DNA from: Streptomyces spirodelae
Lineage (GTDB): Bacteria; Actinomycetota; Actinomycetes; Streptomycetales; Streptomycetaceae
Length of the DNA stretch: 64,000 bases
NCBI RefSeq assembly: GCF_017676385.1
Contig: NZ_JAFFZN010000025.1
Location: 1-64,000, forward strand
Reading direction: 5' to 3'
The notes beneath the pieces were generated by a model. That model was not told where the DNA came from and searched no databases. It worked only from the letters and a program-made list of their open reading frames with translations. Of this stretch, positions 52,935-62,012 are shown piece by piece. The position numbers and the translations under genes are program-made. The stretch's first letter is position 1. Each line of letters starts with the position of its first letter.

Positions 52935-52997
52935 GTGTGGTGAACGCTCAAGTCCACCACACCGTAGTTCACGGAAATGCACTCTGCAATCTAATAT
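52935..52997. promoter_or_regulatory. Nested inverted repeats and promoter between the exporter and XRE-cupin genes
   Basis: GTGTGGTG (52935-52942) pairs with CACCACAC (52955-52962), and GTGAAC (52940-52945) with GTTCAC (52967-52972). TTCACG (52968-52973), 18 bp, TAATAT (52992-52997) forms a promoter giving an mRNA start at about ATG 53003. The second dyad therefore overlaps the -35. Confidence 0.6.
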
Positions 52998-53002
52998 TTT
53001 GG

Positions 53003-53590
53003 ATGGTGCCGAACACAGTGACGGACCTCGACCACCTCACGCAGGCCCTGGCCCGCAATCTCAAACACCTGCGGGCCGAGCGCGGCTTCACCCTCGACGC
53101 GCTCGCCGCGCGGGCGGGAGTCAGCCGGGGCATGCTCATCCAGATCGAACAGGCCCGCACCAACCCCAGCGTCGGCACCGTCGTCAAGATCGGCGACGCG
53201 CTCGGGGTCAGCATCACCTCGCTGCTCGACTTCGACCAGGAGCCACAGGTCCGGCTGGTCCCCCCGGAGCAGGCCGTACGGCTGTGGGCCACCGAGGCGG
53301 GCAGCCACAGCACGCTGCTCGCGGGCACCGAGGCGCCCGGTCCGCTGGAGCTGTGGCACTGGAAGCTGGTGCCGGGCGACGCCAGCAGCTCCGACCCGCA
53401 CCCCATCGGCACCACCGAACTCGTCCACGTCACCGCCGGCACGCTCACCCTGGAGGTGGACGGTGACACCTACACGGTCCCGGCCGGCACCTCCGCCTGC
53501 TTCGAGTCGCACGTACCGCACGGCTACCGCAACGACGGAACGGAAGACGTCGAGATGACCATGGCCGTCTCGGTCCCCGAACCGCGCTGA
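53003..53590 (+). CDS. XRE family regulator with cupin sensor domain
   Basis: The 195-residue protein has an N-terminal XRE helix-turn-helix (about 15-70; RAERGFTLDALAARAGVSRGMLIQIE) and a C-terminal cupin (about 105-190; HPIGTTELVHVTAGTLTLEVDG, PAGTSACFESHVPHGYRNDG) that binds a small ligand. Such regulators often control a divergent amino-acid or metabolite exporter, as here. ATG 53003 lies 5 nt after a TAATAT box. Confidence 0.88.
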   Translation: MVPNTVTDLDHLTQALARNLKHLRAERGFTLDALAARAGVSRGMLIQIEQARTNPSVGTVVKIGDALGVSITSLLDFDQEPQVRLVPPEQAVRLWATEAGSHSTLLAGTEAPGPLELWHWKLVPGDASSSDPHPIGTTELVHVTAGTLTLEVDGDTYTVPAGTSACFESHVPHGYRNDGTEDVEMTMAVSVPEPR

Positions 53591-53621
53591 CCCCGCGGCG
53601 GCGGCTGGCTAGGCTGCCGGT

Positions 53622-54182
53622 ATGCGAGCGCCCATCGGAAACTTCGACAACGCCCGTCCGGCCGCCGAGCTGCTGGATCAGCTGGCCGCTCCTGTCGCCG
53701 CCGCCGTGCGCGACTGGGAAGGCCCCGTTCCCGTCGACCAGTTGCTCCACGTCGACACCGAAGCGGAGAAGGCCGACACGGCCGTCTTCCTGGAGACCTA
53801 CGGCCAGGACCTGCTGGAGACGTCGGCCAACTGCGTCGTGGTGGCCGCCAAACAGGGCGGAGTGCGCACCCTCGCCGGGTGCGTGGTCCTCTCGTCCTGC
53901 CGGGTGGACGTCAACGGGGCGGTGCGCCGCGGCCTCGGTGCCCGGACGGTGTCCTTCGCACCGCACCAGACCGCCGTCGGCGAGACGGGCATGGAGTACG
54001 GCGGCATCACCCCCATCGGGCTGCCCGCCGGCTGGCCGCTGCTGCTGGACGCCGAAGTGGCGGCGCTGCCCTGGGTGCTGATCGGCAGCGGCAGCCGCAG
54101 GGGCAAGCTCATCGTCCCCGGCAAGGCGCTCGCGACGCTCCCCGGTGCCGAGATCGTGGAGGGGCTGGGAGTGCGCGGCTAG
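53622..54182 (+). CDS. YbaK/EbsC family aminoacyl-tRNA deacylase-like protein
   Basis: The 186-residue protein has the YbaK fold: ANCVVVAAKQGG (about 67-78), VSFAPHQTAVGETGMEYGGITPIGLP and VLIGSGSRRGKLIVPG, with the usual Gly/Lys loop that handles the mischarged tRNA. Bacterial members hydrolyse Cys-tRNA(Pro) or related errors. TAGGCT (53610-53615) sits 6 nt before ATG 53622, so the mRNA is probably leaderless. Confidence 0.87.
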   Translation: MRAPIGNFDNARPAAELLDQLAAPVAAAVRDWEGPVPVDQLLHVDTEAEKADTAVFLETYGQDLLETSANCVVVAAKQGGVRTLAGCVVLSSCRVDVNGAVRRGLGARTVSFAPHQTAVGETGMEYGGITPIGLPAGWPLLLDAEVAALPWVLIGSGSRRGKLIVPGKALATLPGAEIVEGLGVRG

Positions 54183-54190
54183 CTCGGTGC

Positions 54191-54313
54191 TCAGGCCCGG
54201 GGAGGCCGGGCAACATCCAGGGTGCTCACATCCAGGGACAAGGGGACGGAGTGCTCGGCGAAGCCGAAGGACCGGTACATCGCCTCGGCCTCCGGCGGAC
54301 GCCAGCGCACCGG
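54191..54313 (-). pseudogene. Possible remnant of a GNAT acetyltransferase
   Basis: Minus-strand translation of this gap gives RWRPPEAEAMYRSFGF and a short tail before a stop at 54191. The YRSFGF segment resembles the end of a GNAT domain (YekxGF). Only about 40 codons remain, with no start. It lies between YbaK and the CoA-binding gene. Confidence 0.35.
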
Positions 54314-54316
54314 CAC

Positions 54317-54724
54317 TCATCCCAGCCGGGGGATTTCGATGGCCGGACAGCGGTCCATCACCATCGCCAGACCGGCAGCCCTGGTGCGCTCGTACGCCGC
54401 CTCGTCCACCACTCCGAGCTGGAACCACACGGCCTTGGCGCCGACCGCCGCCGCCTCGTCGGCCACCCGGCCCGCCAGCTCGGAGTTGACGAAGACGTCC
54501 ACGACGTCCACCGGGAAGGGGATGTCCGCCAGGCTCGGGTAGCCGCGCTCGCCGTGCACCGTCTCCGCCTTGGGATGGACGGGCACGACCCGCTTCCCGT
54601 AGCGCTGGAGCACCTCGGCCACCCCGTGCGCGGGCCGCGCGGTGTTGCCGGAGAGTCCCACCACCGCCCAGGTGTCACCCAGCTCGGTGAGAATCCTGCG
54701 TACCGTCCCGGAATCGCCGTACAT
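54317..54724 (-). CDS. CoA-binding domain protein (YccU-like)
   Basis: The 135-residue protein is a single CoA-binding Rossmann domain with WAVVGLSGNTARPAHGV, VVPVHPKAETVHGERGYPSL and AKAVWFQLGVVDE. Such stand-alone proteins bind acyl-CoA or a nucleotide; no reaction is known. ATG 54724 follows GGAGGAG. It is divergent from the yigZ-type gene with a 98-bp gap. Confidence 0.87.
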   Translation of the reverse strand: MYGDSGTVRRILTELGDTWAVVGLSGNTARPAHGVAEVLQRYGKRVVPVHPKAETVHGERGYPSLADIPFPVDVVDVFVNSELAGRVADEAAAVGAKAVWFQLGVVDEAAYERTRAAGLAMVMDRCPAIEIPRLG

Positions 54725-54822
54725 CGCTCTCTCCTCCGTCAGCAGGCCCACGGCGGGCGCACACCCCCGCACAACGGTGCGCACCCCGTGGCGATTCCCG
54801 CAGTGTGCGGCCATAGGCTGGC

Positions 54823-55518
54823 ATGATGCAGCACGACCAGCACGACCAGCACGACCAGCACGACCAGCACGCACAGCAGGAGCGGCCCGACGGGCCGGCC
54901 GCGTACCTCACCGTGGCGGCGGAGGGCGTGCACGAGACCGAGGTCAACCGCTCCCGCTTCCTGTGCGCCCTGGCACCGGCCGCCACGGAGGCCGCGGCGC
55001 AGGAGTTCATCGCCCGCGTCCGCAAGCAGCACCCCGGCGCCAACCACAACTGCTCGGCCTACGTCATCGGCGCCGACGCGAGCGTCCAGAAGGCGAACGA
55101 CGACGGCGAGCCGGGCGGCACCGCGGGCGTGCCGATGCTCCAGATGTTGCTGCGCCGCGAGGTTCGCTACGCCGTCGCGGTCGTCACCCGCTACTTCGGT
55201 GGCGTCAAGCTGGGCGCCGGCGGTCTGATCCGGGCGTACGGCGGCGCGGTGGGCGAGGCGCTGGACGCCATCGGGACCGTCACCCGGCGGCGCTACCGGG
55301 TGGTGACCGTCACCGTCGGGCACGAACGTGCCGGGCGGCTGGAGAACGAGCTGCGGGCTGCCGGACACCAGGTGCGGGACGTGCGGTACGGCGCCGAGGT
55401 CAGCATCGAGCTCCAGCTCCCCGACGCCGATCTCGCCGGCTTCCCTGGCCGACTGGCCGACGCCACAGCGGGGACCGCGCGCCTCGAGGTGGGCGGCGAG
55501 GCGTTCGGCACCGGCTGA
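54823..55518 (+). CDS. YigZ/IMPACT family protein
   Basis: The 231-residue protein has the YigZ N-terminal domain (NRSRFLCALAP, NCSAYVIG, NDDGEPGGTAGVPMLQ, VTRYFGGVKLGAGGLIRAYG) and a C-terminal EF-G-like domain. The family may act on translation or RNA; its function is unsettled. The first 16 residues are a repeat of Q-H-D. TAGGCT (54814-54819) lies just upstream, so ATG 54823 or 54826 is probably leaderless. Confidence 0.88.
   Translation: MMQHDQHDQHDQHDQHAQQERPDGPAAYLTVAAEGVHETEVNRSRFLCALAPAATEAAAQEFIARVRKQHPGANHNCSAYVIGADASVQKANDDGEPGGTAGVPMLQMLLRREVRYAVAVVTRYFGGVKLGAGGLIRAYGGAVGEALDAIGTVTRRRYRVVTVTVGHERAGRLENELRAAGHQVRDVRYGAEVSIELQLPDADLAGFPGRLADATAGTARLEVGGEAFGTG
54829..54870 (+). repeat. 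9-bp tandem repeat CAGCACGAC at the start of the yigZ-type gene
   Basis: Four full copies and one partial copy lie at 54829-54870 and encode QHD each. The unit is a multiple of three, so length change would not shift the frame. Confidence 0.85.
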
Positions 55519-55573
55519 GCGAGCGCGGCCGGCCCGCCCGTGCGCTGCGCGTGCTGCCAGGGGCCGGCACGCG

Positions 55574-55596
55574 CTGTCAGTGCTGGGGCTTAAGGT
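55574..55596 (+). promoter_or_regulatory. RecA-independent DNA-damage (PafBC-type) promoter of sbcDC
   Basis: CTGTCAGTG (55574-55582), 8 bp, TAAGGT (55591-55596). The mRNA would start at or next to ATG 55605, so sbcD is probably leaderless, like dinB. Confidence 0.8.
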
Positions 55597-55604
55597 CGTT
55601 GACC

Positions 55605-56885
55605 ATGCGTCTGCTGCACACCTCGGACTGGCATCTGGGCCGGAGCTTCCACCGCGTGACCCTCCTCGATGCCCAGCGCGCCTTTCTCGACCACCTGGTG
55701 GCCACCGTCGAGGAGCGCGCGGTGGACGCCGTCCTGGTCTCCGGCGACATCTACGACCGTGCCGTCCCCTCCCTCGCCGCCGTCGAGATGTTCGACCAGG
55801 TGCTGAACCGCCTCGCGGACCTCGGCGTGCCCACCGTGATGATCTCCGGCAACCACGACTCGGCACGCCGCCTGGGCGTCGGCTCGAAGCTGCTGGGCCG
55901 CGCGGGCGTCCATCTGCGCACCGACCCACGCGAGTGCGGCACACCCGTGCTGCTCGACGGCGCCGACTCCGGCGGCCAGGTCGCCGTCTACGGGCTGCCC
56001 TATCTGGAGCCGTCGCTGGTGCGGCAGACGCTCGGCGCCGAGGGCACCGGGCACCCGGCGGTGCTCCGCGCCGCGATGGACCGGGTCCGCGCCGACCTGG
56101 CCACCAGGCCCGCCGGCACCCGCTCCGTCGTCCTGGCGCACGCCTTCGTCACCGGCGCCGAAGTCTCCGACAGCGAACGGGACATCACCGTCGGCGGGGT
56201 GGCCTCGGTGCCCGCCTCCGTCTTCGACGGCGTCGACTACGTGGCCCTCGGCCACCTGCACAACTGTCAGAGCATCACCGAACGGGTGCGTTACTCCGGC
56301 ACGCCCCTCGCCTACTCCTTCTCCGAGGCCGGGCACCCCAAGTCCATGTGGCTGGTCGACCTCGGCCCCGCAGGGGAACTCGCCGCGGAGCGGCTGCACT
56401 GCCCCGTGCCACGCGCACTCGCCCGGCTGCGCGGCACACTCCGGGAACTCCTGGAGGACCCGGCGTACGAGCAGCACACGGAAGCCTGGGTGGAGGCCAC
56501 CCTCACCGACGCAGCGCGCCCGCACGACCCGATGGCGCGGCTGACCAAGCGCTTCCCGCACACCGTCAGTCTCGTCTTCGCACCGGAGCGGGAGGAGACC
56601 GACGACGGGCGCTCCTATGCCGTACGGCTCAAGGGCCGTACCGACCGGCAGATCGCCGAGGACTTCGTCGGTCATGTACGCCCCGGCAGGCGGGCCGCGC
56701 CCGAGGAACGCGACATGCTGGGCCAGGCGCTGGAGGCGGTGCGGGTCGCGGAGGCGACCGAGCCGGACGACTCGCCCGCCGTGTCCCGTACGGGACCCGC
56801 AGCCGGGCCGCATACATCCGGGCAACACGCCGGTACGGGCAATGGCCCAGCGGCGCGCGAAGGCCACCGCGAGGTGGCCCGATGA
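55605..56885 (+). CDS. sbcD: Exonuclease SbcD (Mre11-like nuclease subunit)
   Basis: The 426-residue metallophosphatase has the Mre11 motifs LHTSDWHLGRSFH (residues 4-16), VSGDIYDRA, ISGNHDSARRLG and YVALGHLHN, which bind two Mn ions. With SbcC it opens hairpins and trims DNA ends. A C-terminal tail of about 60 residues is Gly/Thr/Pro-rich. The stop overlaps the sbcC start (ATGA). The damage-type promoter at 55574 serves both genes. Confidence 0.95.
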   Translation: MRLLHTSDWHLGRSFHRVTLLDAQRAFLDHLVATVEERAVDAVLVSGDIYDRAVPSLAAVEMFDQVLNRLADLGVPTVMISGNHDSARRLGVGSKLLGRAGVHLRTDPRECGTPVLLDGADSGGQVAVYGLPYLEPSLVRQTLGAEGTGHPAVLRAAMDRVRADLATRPAGTRSVVLAHAFVTGAEVSDSERDITVGGVASVPASVFDGVDYVALGHLHNCQSITERVRYSGTPLAYSFSEAGHPKSMWLVDLGPAGELAAERLHCPVPRALARLRGTLRELLEDPAYEQHTEAWVEATLTDAARPHDPMARLTKRFPHTVSLVFAPEREETDDGRSYAVRLKGRTDRQIAEDFVGHVRPGRRAAPEERDMLGQALEAVRVAEATEPDDSPAVSRTGPAAGPHTSGQHAGTGNGPAAREGHREVAR

Positions 56886-59800
56886 GGCTCCACAGGCTCA
56901 CCCTCACCGCCTTCGGCCCGTTCAGCGGCACCCACACCGTCGACTTCGACGCCCTCTGCTCGGCCGGGCTGTTCCTGCTGCACGGTCCCACCGGCGCGGG
57001 CAAGACCTCCGTGCTGGACGCCGTCTGCTTCGCCCTCTACGGCGGCGTACCCGGCGCCCGCCAGCAGCCGGGCGGCACCCTGCGCAGCGACCACGCCGAC
57101 CCGCGCACCCGTACCGAGGTCGTCCTGGAACTCACCGTCGCCGGCCGGCGCCTGGAGCTGACCCGCGCTCCGGAACAGCTCCGACCCAAGGCCCGCGGCA
57201 CCGGCCTCACCCGCGAACGGGCCCGCTGCGAACTGCGCGCCTGGGACCCGGCGACCGGCCAGTGGCACGGCCTCAGCCGCTCGCACCAGGAGACCGGGGA
57301 GGAGATCAAGCAGGCGCTCGGCATGAGCAAGGACCAGTTCTGCCAGGTGGTCCTGCTGCCGCAGGGCGACTTCGCACGATTCCTGCGCTCCGGCGCCGAG
57401 GACCGCGCCAAGCTGCTGGGACGCCTCTTCGACACCGGCAGGTTCGCCGCGGTGGAGGAAGAGCTGGCGCGGATGCGCAAGGGCGCGCAGCAGGAGGTCG
57501 CCACCGCCGACGAGGAACTGCTGGGCCTCGCCCACCGGATGCGGCAGGCGGTCGGGGACCCGCCGGAGCTGGCCGGAGGTCCCACGGACGCCTCCGAAGC
57601 GGACCCGTTCCCGGACCCGCTCCCGAGCCAGCGCACCGCCCCGGCGGCCGGTGCCCGCGCGGGCGGGCGCGGCGCGCGACGCGGTGGCTCGCGTGCCCAG
57701 CAGCCCAAGGCCCCCGGGCGCGCCGGGCTCGCTCCCGGCGACCCCGGCCTCGCCGACACGGTGCTGATCTGGGCCGCGCAGGCCCGCTCGTACGCCCGTG
57801 AGCGCCTCACGTGCGCCGCGCTCGCCGCCGAGACCGCCCACGAGCGGCACGGGGCCGCTGCGGGGGAACTGGAGGCGGCCCGCGAACTGGCCCGCGAGCA
57901 GCAGCGGTTCGCCCGCGCCCGGCAGCGCGCCGACGAGCTGGCGGCCAGGGCAGGGGAGCGTGAGGCGCTGCGGCGACAGCTGGAGCGGGCGCAGTCCGCC
58001 GAGGCCGTGGCCCCCGCACTCCACCTGCGTCGCGCGGCACACGACGGACACTCCCGCGCCCAGGAGGCCGAGCGGGAAGCACGTGCCCGTCTGCCCGGGA
58101 CCCTGGCGGGGGCAGCGCCCGAGCAGCTGGCGGAGTTCGAGCGTGAGCTGCGCCAAGAGCTGGGCGCACTGTGCGCCGCCCGCGAGGAGGAGCCGCGAGC
58201 CGCCGGGATCGAGACCGAACTGCGCCGCTTGGACGCCGAGTCCAGGGCCGACGAGGAGGTGCTGCGCGAGGCGGGGGAGTGGCTCGCGGGCTGGGAGGAG
58301 CGGCGGCCCGCACTCGAACGCCGTATCGAGGAGGCCCGGGACGCCGCTCTCCGCGCCGAGCACCTCGGTGGCCGGCTCCACCCGGCCCGCGCCCGTCTCC
58401 AGGCCGCGCGCCGCCGTGACCAGCTCGCCGGCGAGATCGAGGCAGCCGTGGAGAACCTGCGGGGCGCCCGCGACGAGGCAGCCGAGGCCAAGGAGCGCTG
58501 GCTCGCCGTGCGCGAGCAGCGGCTGCGCGGTGTCGCGGCCGAACTCGCCGCGAACCTGACCGAAGGCGAGCCCTGCGCGGTCTGCGGCTCCACCTCCCAT
58601 CCGGACCCCGCCCGCGAGGAGCCCGGCCACGTGGACCGCGCGGCCGAAGAGGCAGCGCTCACCGTCTCCCAACAGGCGGTGGAGCGCCGCCAGTCGGCCG
58701 AACAGCGGCTCGCCGCGCTCCGCGAGAACCACGCCGCTGCCGAGGAGGAAGCGGCAGGCGGCCGGACGGAAGCCGTGACCGAGGGAGAAGCCGACAGCGA
58801 GGGAGCCGCCGTCGGCGAGGGCGCGGAAGCGGAAGGGCCCCCGAGCACCGAGGCCCTCGCGGACGCCGTCGCCTCGCTGGAGCGGGAGCACGCGCAGGCC
58901 CGTGCCCAGGCGTCCGGCATCCGCGAAGCGGAGGAGGAACTGGCGGTCGCCGAGCGCGAGTACACCGAGCGGCAGGCGGCGCGCCAGGAAGCCGAGCGCC
59001 GCCTCGCGGCCGGCACCTCCACTCGGGACGCGCTCCAGCGTGAACTGGCCGCCCTCACCGAGCGGCTGACGCGGGCCCGGGGCGAAGCACCCAGCGTCGC
59101 GGCCCGCTTCGCGGAGCTGGAGCGCCGCGTCGGACTGCTGTCCCAGGCGGCGGAGGCCGGCCACGCGGCGGCCCGCGCCGCCGACCGGCTCACCGAGGCG
59201 GCGGAGCAGCTGGCCGAGGCCGCCGACCGGGCGGGGTTCAGCACGCCCGAAGAAGCCGAGCGGGCCGTACTGCCCGAGTCCGAGCAGCATCGGCTGCGTA
59301 GCCTGCTGGAGCAACTGCGGGCCGAAGAGGCGGCCGTCCGCGAGGAGTTGGCCGACCCCGTGCTCGCGGCGGCGGCCGCCAGGCCCCCGGCGGACCCGGA
59401 GCGGGCGCAGGCCGCTGCGGAGGCCGCCGAAGGGCGGCTGCGCGCGGCGGACGCCGAACACCACGCCGCGCGCGCCCGGGTCGAGGCGTTGGACGGGCTG
59501 GGTGCGCGCGCCACCGACCGCGCCCGCAGGCTGGCTCCACTGCGTACGGCCTACGACCGTATCGCCCGCCTCGCCGGTCTCGCGGCAGGCACCTCGGCCG
59601 AGAACGAGCGCCGGATGCGCCTGGAGTCGTATGTGCTGGCAGCGCGGCTCGAACAGGTGGCCGCTGCGGCATCCACGCGCCTCGCCCGGATGTCCGGCGG
59701 CCGCTACACGCTGGTGCACTCCGACGAACGGGCCTCGGGGCGGGGCAGATCCGGGCTCGGGCTGCATGTGGTGGACGCCTGGACCGGCGCCGAGCGGGAC

Positions 59801-60115
59801 ACCGCCACACTTTCCGGCGGCGAGACCTTCTTCGCCTCGTTGGCTCTCGCCCTCGGCCTGGCCGACGTGGTGACCGAGGAGGCAGGCGGCACCCGGCTGG
59901 AGACCCTGTTCATCGACGAGGGCTTCGGCACCTTGGACGAGCAGACGCTGGACGAGGTGCTGGACGTGCTGGACTCGCTGCGCGAGAGGGACCGCTGTGT
60001 GGGCATCGTCAGCCATGTGACGGACCTGCGGCAGCGGGTGCCCGCACAATTGGAGGTCGTCAAGTCACGGTCCGGCTCCACATTGCGCCACCACACCACC
60101 CCGGCGGATGTCTGA
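56882..60115 (+). CDS. sbcC: Exonuclease SbcC (Rad50-like ATPase subunit)
   Basis: The 1077-residue SMC-like protein has Walker A GPTGAGKTS (residues 35-43), a long Arg/Glu/Ala-rich coiled coil, and a zinc hook C565-A-V-C568. The C-terminal ATPase lobe has LSGGETFFASLALALGLAD and Walker B LFIDEGFGTLD. It dimerises through the hook and drives the SbcD nuclease. A low-complexity acidic stretch (TEGEADSEGAAVGEGAEAEG region) interrupts the descending coiled coil at about residues 635-660. Confidence 0.95.
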   Translation: MRLHRLTLTAFGPFSGTHTVDFDALCSAGLFLLHGPTGAGKTSVLDAVCFALYGGVPGARQQPGGTLRSDHADPRTRTEVVLELTVAGRRLELTRAPEQLRPKARGTGLTRERARCELRAWDPATGQWHGLSRSHQETGEEIKQALGMSKDQFCQVVLLPQGDFARFLRSGAEDRAKLLGRLFDTGRFAAVEEELARMRKGAQQEVATADEELLGLAHRMRQAVGDPPELAGGPTDASEADPFPDPLPSQRTAPAAGARAGGRGARRGGSRAQQPKAPGRAGLAPGDPGLADTVLIWAAQARSYARERLTCAALAAETAHERHGAAAGELEAARELAREQQRFARARQRADELAARAGEREALRRQLERAQSAEAVAPALHLRRAAHDGHSRAQEAEREARARLPGTLAGAAPEQLAEFERELRQELGALCAAREEEPRAAGIETELRRLDAESRADEEVLREAGEWLAGWEERRPALERRIEEARDAALRAEHLGGRLHPARARLQAARRRDQLAGEIEAAVENLRGARDEAAEAKERWLAVREQRLRGVAAELAANLTEGEPCAVCGSTSHPDPAREEPGHVDRAAEEAALTVSQQAVERRQSAEQRLAALRENHAAAEEEAAGGRTEAVTEGEADSEGAAVGEGAEAEGPPSTEALADAVASLEREHAQARAQASGIREAEEELAVAEREYTERQAARQEAERRLAAGTSTRDALQRELAALTERLTRARGEAPSVAARFAELERRVGLLSQAAEAGHAAARAADRLTEAAEQLAEAADRAGFSTPEEAERAVLPESEQHRLRSLLEQLRAEEAAVREELADPVLAAAAARPPADPERAQAAAEAAEGRLRAADAEHHAARARVEALDGLGARATDRARRLAPLRTAYDRIARLAGLAAGTSAENERRMRLESYVLAARLEQVAAAASTRLARMSGGRYTLVHSDERASGRGRSGLGLHVVDAWTGAERDTATLSGGETFFASLALALGLADVVTEEAGGTRLETLFIDEGFGTLDEQTLDEVLDVLDSLRERDRCVGIVSHVTDLRQRVPAQLEVVKSRSGSTLRHHTTPADV

Positions 60116-60143
60116 CGTCCGCCCCCCGACGCACCCGTCCGGC

Positions 60144-60182
60144 GGTGCCGGACCCGCCCCGGCCCAGGGCGAATCCGGCACC
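60144..60182. terminator. Hairpin between convergent sbcC and DUF885 genes
   Basis: GGTGCCGGA (60144-60152) pairs with TCCGGCACC (60174-60182), extended by CGCCC/GGGCG inside. It probably ends both transcripts. Confidence 0.75.
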
Positions 60183-60207
60183 GTCACAGAGCGGGAAGAG
60201 CGTCAGC

Positions 60208-61920
60208 TCACAGCACCGACAACTCCGCGACCAGGTCGTCCAGTCCCAGCGAACCCAGCGAGAGCGCTGCCATGTGCCACGCCTTGGCATCGAAGGCGGC
60301 GCCGCGCTCGCGCCGCGCCGCGTCGCGGCCCTCGAGCCAGGCCCGCTCGCCCAGCTTGTAGCCGATCGCCTGGCCCGGAATGCCCAGGTAGCGCACCAGC
60401 TCGCTCTCCACGAAGTCCGCGGGCCGGCCGCTGTGCATACCGAAGAACTCCTGTGCCAGCTGAGGTGTCCAGCGTTCACCGGGGTGGAAGGGGGAGTCGG
60501 CCGGGATCTCCAGCTCCAGGTGCATGCCGATGTCGACGATCACCCGGGTGGAGCGCATCATCTGGGCGTCCAGGTAGCCCAGCCGCCGCTCCGGGGTGGT
60601 CAGGAAGCCCAGCTCGTCCATGAGCCGCTCGGCGTACAGGGCCCAGCCCTCGGCGTTGGCGCTGACCATGCCGACGGTCGTCTGGTAGCGCGAGAGCTTG
60701 TCGGCGACGTACGTCCACTGCGCCAGCTGCAGATGGTGTCCCGGCACGCCCTCGTGGTACCAGGTGGTGACCAGGTCGTAGACGGGGAACCGGGTCTCGC
60801 CCATGGTGGGCAGCCAGGTGCGGCCCGGCCGGGAGAAGTCCAGCGACGGCTGGGTGTAGTACGGGGCCGCCGCGCTGCCGGGCGGGGCGATCATGGCCTC
60901 CACCCGGCGCACCGGCTCGGCCAGCTCGAAGTGGGTGCCGTCCAGCTCGGAGATGGCCTCGTCCATCAGTCCCTGGAGCCACTCGCGCACCGCCTCGACG
61001 CCCTCGATGGCCTCGCCGTGCGTGTCCAGGTGGCGCAGCGCCTCCCAGGGGGTCTTCGCGCCGGGCAGGATCTTCGCCGCCTCGGTGCGCATCTCGTCGA
61101 GCAGCCGGTGGAACTCCTCCCAGCCGTAGCGGTATGCCTCTTCCAGGTCGAGGTCGGCGCCGTTCCAGTAGCGCGCCCAGCGCGCGTACCGCTCACGGCC
61201 CACCGTCTCCGGGGCGCCGACGATGCCCGGTGCGTACACGTCCCGCAGCCAGTCGCGGATCTCCGCGACGGCGCGGGTGGCTTCGGCGGCGGCCTCGCCG
61301 AGCTCGGCGCGCAGCGCGTCGGGACAACCGCCGGCGAACTGTGCGAACCAGCCGCGGTCGTCGTCCGAGTCCTTCTCGCCCAGCCACTGCGCCAGTTGCC
61401 CCAGCACGGTGGAGACCTGCCGAGGTCCGGTGTACAGACCGCGCGAGAGCCCCTCGGCGAGGGAGGCGCGGTAGCCGTCGAAGGCGAGGGGCATGGCCCG
61501 CATCCGGTCGGCGACCGCCTTCCAGTCCTCTTCCGTCTCGGTGGGCATCACGGTGAAGATGCCACGCACCGAGTGGAGCGGCGAGCTGATGTTGCTGAGG
61601 GCGCGCAGTCCCTCGCCGGCCTCGTGGATGGCCAGCTCGGCGGTCAGCCGCTCGCGCAGCAGCCGCGCGCAGCGCCGCTCCTCGTCGTGGTCGCCGCCGG
61701 GCCGCGCCTCGGCCGCGGCCAGCTCCGCCAGGGTGGCGCGGCTCAGCGCTGCGATCGCCTCCTGGCCCTCGGGAGAGAAGTCGGGCAGCTTGCTGTGGCT
61801 CTCGGGCACCCCGAGGTAGGTGCCGGCGATCGGGTCGAGTTCGACGAGCGCGTCGACGTAGGTGTCGGCCACCTGACGGGGCAGGGAGCCGGTGGTCGCT
61901 GTGTTGATCGAATCGGACAT
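60208..61920 (-). CDS. DUF885 family protein (metallopeptidase-like)
   Basis: The 570-residue all-helical protein has the DUF885 signature WYHEGVPGHHLQL (about 385-397), which resembles an HExxH zinc site, plus SANAEGWALYAERLM further on. DUF885 proteins look like M32/M3-type zinc carboxypeptidases, but few have been tested. No signal peptide is seen, so a cytosolic peptidase is likely. ATG 61920 is chosen; ATG 61929 is possible. Confidence 0.88.
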   Translation of the reverse strand: MSDSINTATTGSLPRQVADTYVDALVELDPIAGTYLGVPESHSKLPDFSPEGQEAIAALSRATLAELAAAEARPGGDHDEERRCARLLRERLTAELAIHEAGEGLRALSNISSPLHSVRGIFTVMPTETEEDWKAVADRMRAMPLAFDGYRASLAEGLSRGLYTGPRQVSTVLGQLAQWLGEKDSDDDRGWFAQFAGGCPDALRAELGEAAAEATRAVAEIRDWLRDVYAPGIVGAPETVGRERYARWARYWNGADLDLEEAYRYGWEEFHRLLDEMRTEAAKILPGAKTPWEALRHLDTHGEAIEGVEAVREWLQGLMDEAISELDGTHFELAEPVRRVEAMIAPPGSAAAPYYTQPSLDFSRPGRTWLPTMGETRFPVYDLVTTWYHEGVPGHHLQLAQWTYVADKLSRYQTTVGMVSANAEGWALYAERLMDELGFLTTPERRLGYLDAQMMRSTRVIVDIGMHLELEIPADSPFHPGERWTPQLAQEFFGMHSGRPADFVESELVRYLGIPGQAIGYKLGERAWLEGRDAARRERGAAFDAKAWHMAALSLGSLGLDDLVAELSVL

Positions 61921-62012
61921 GGGCCCCATCCTCGTATGCCGGTCGCCCTGCCGTCAGCACCGGGAGGCGCCCGGGAGATGCCGGGATGTGCCATGTCACG
62001 CCGCCCGGCGGG

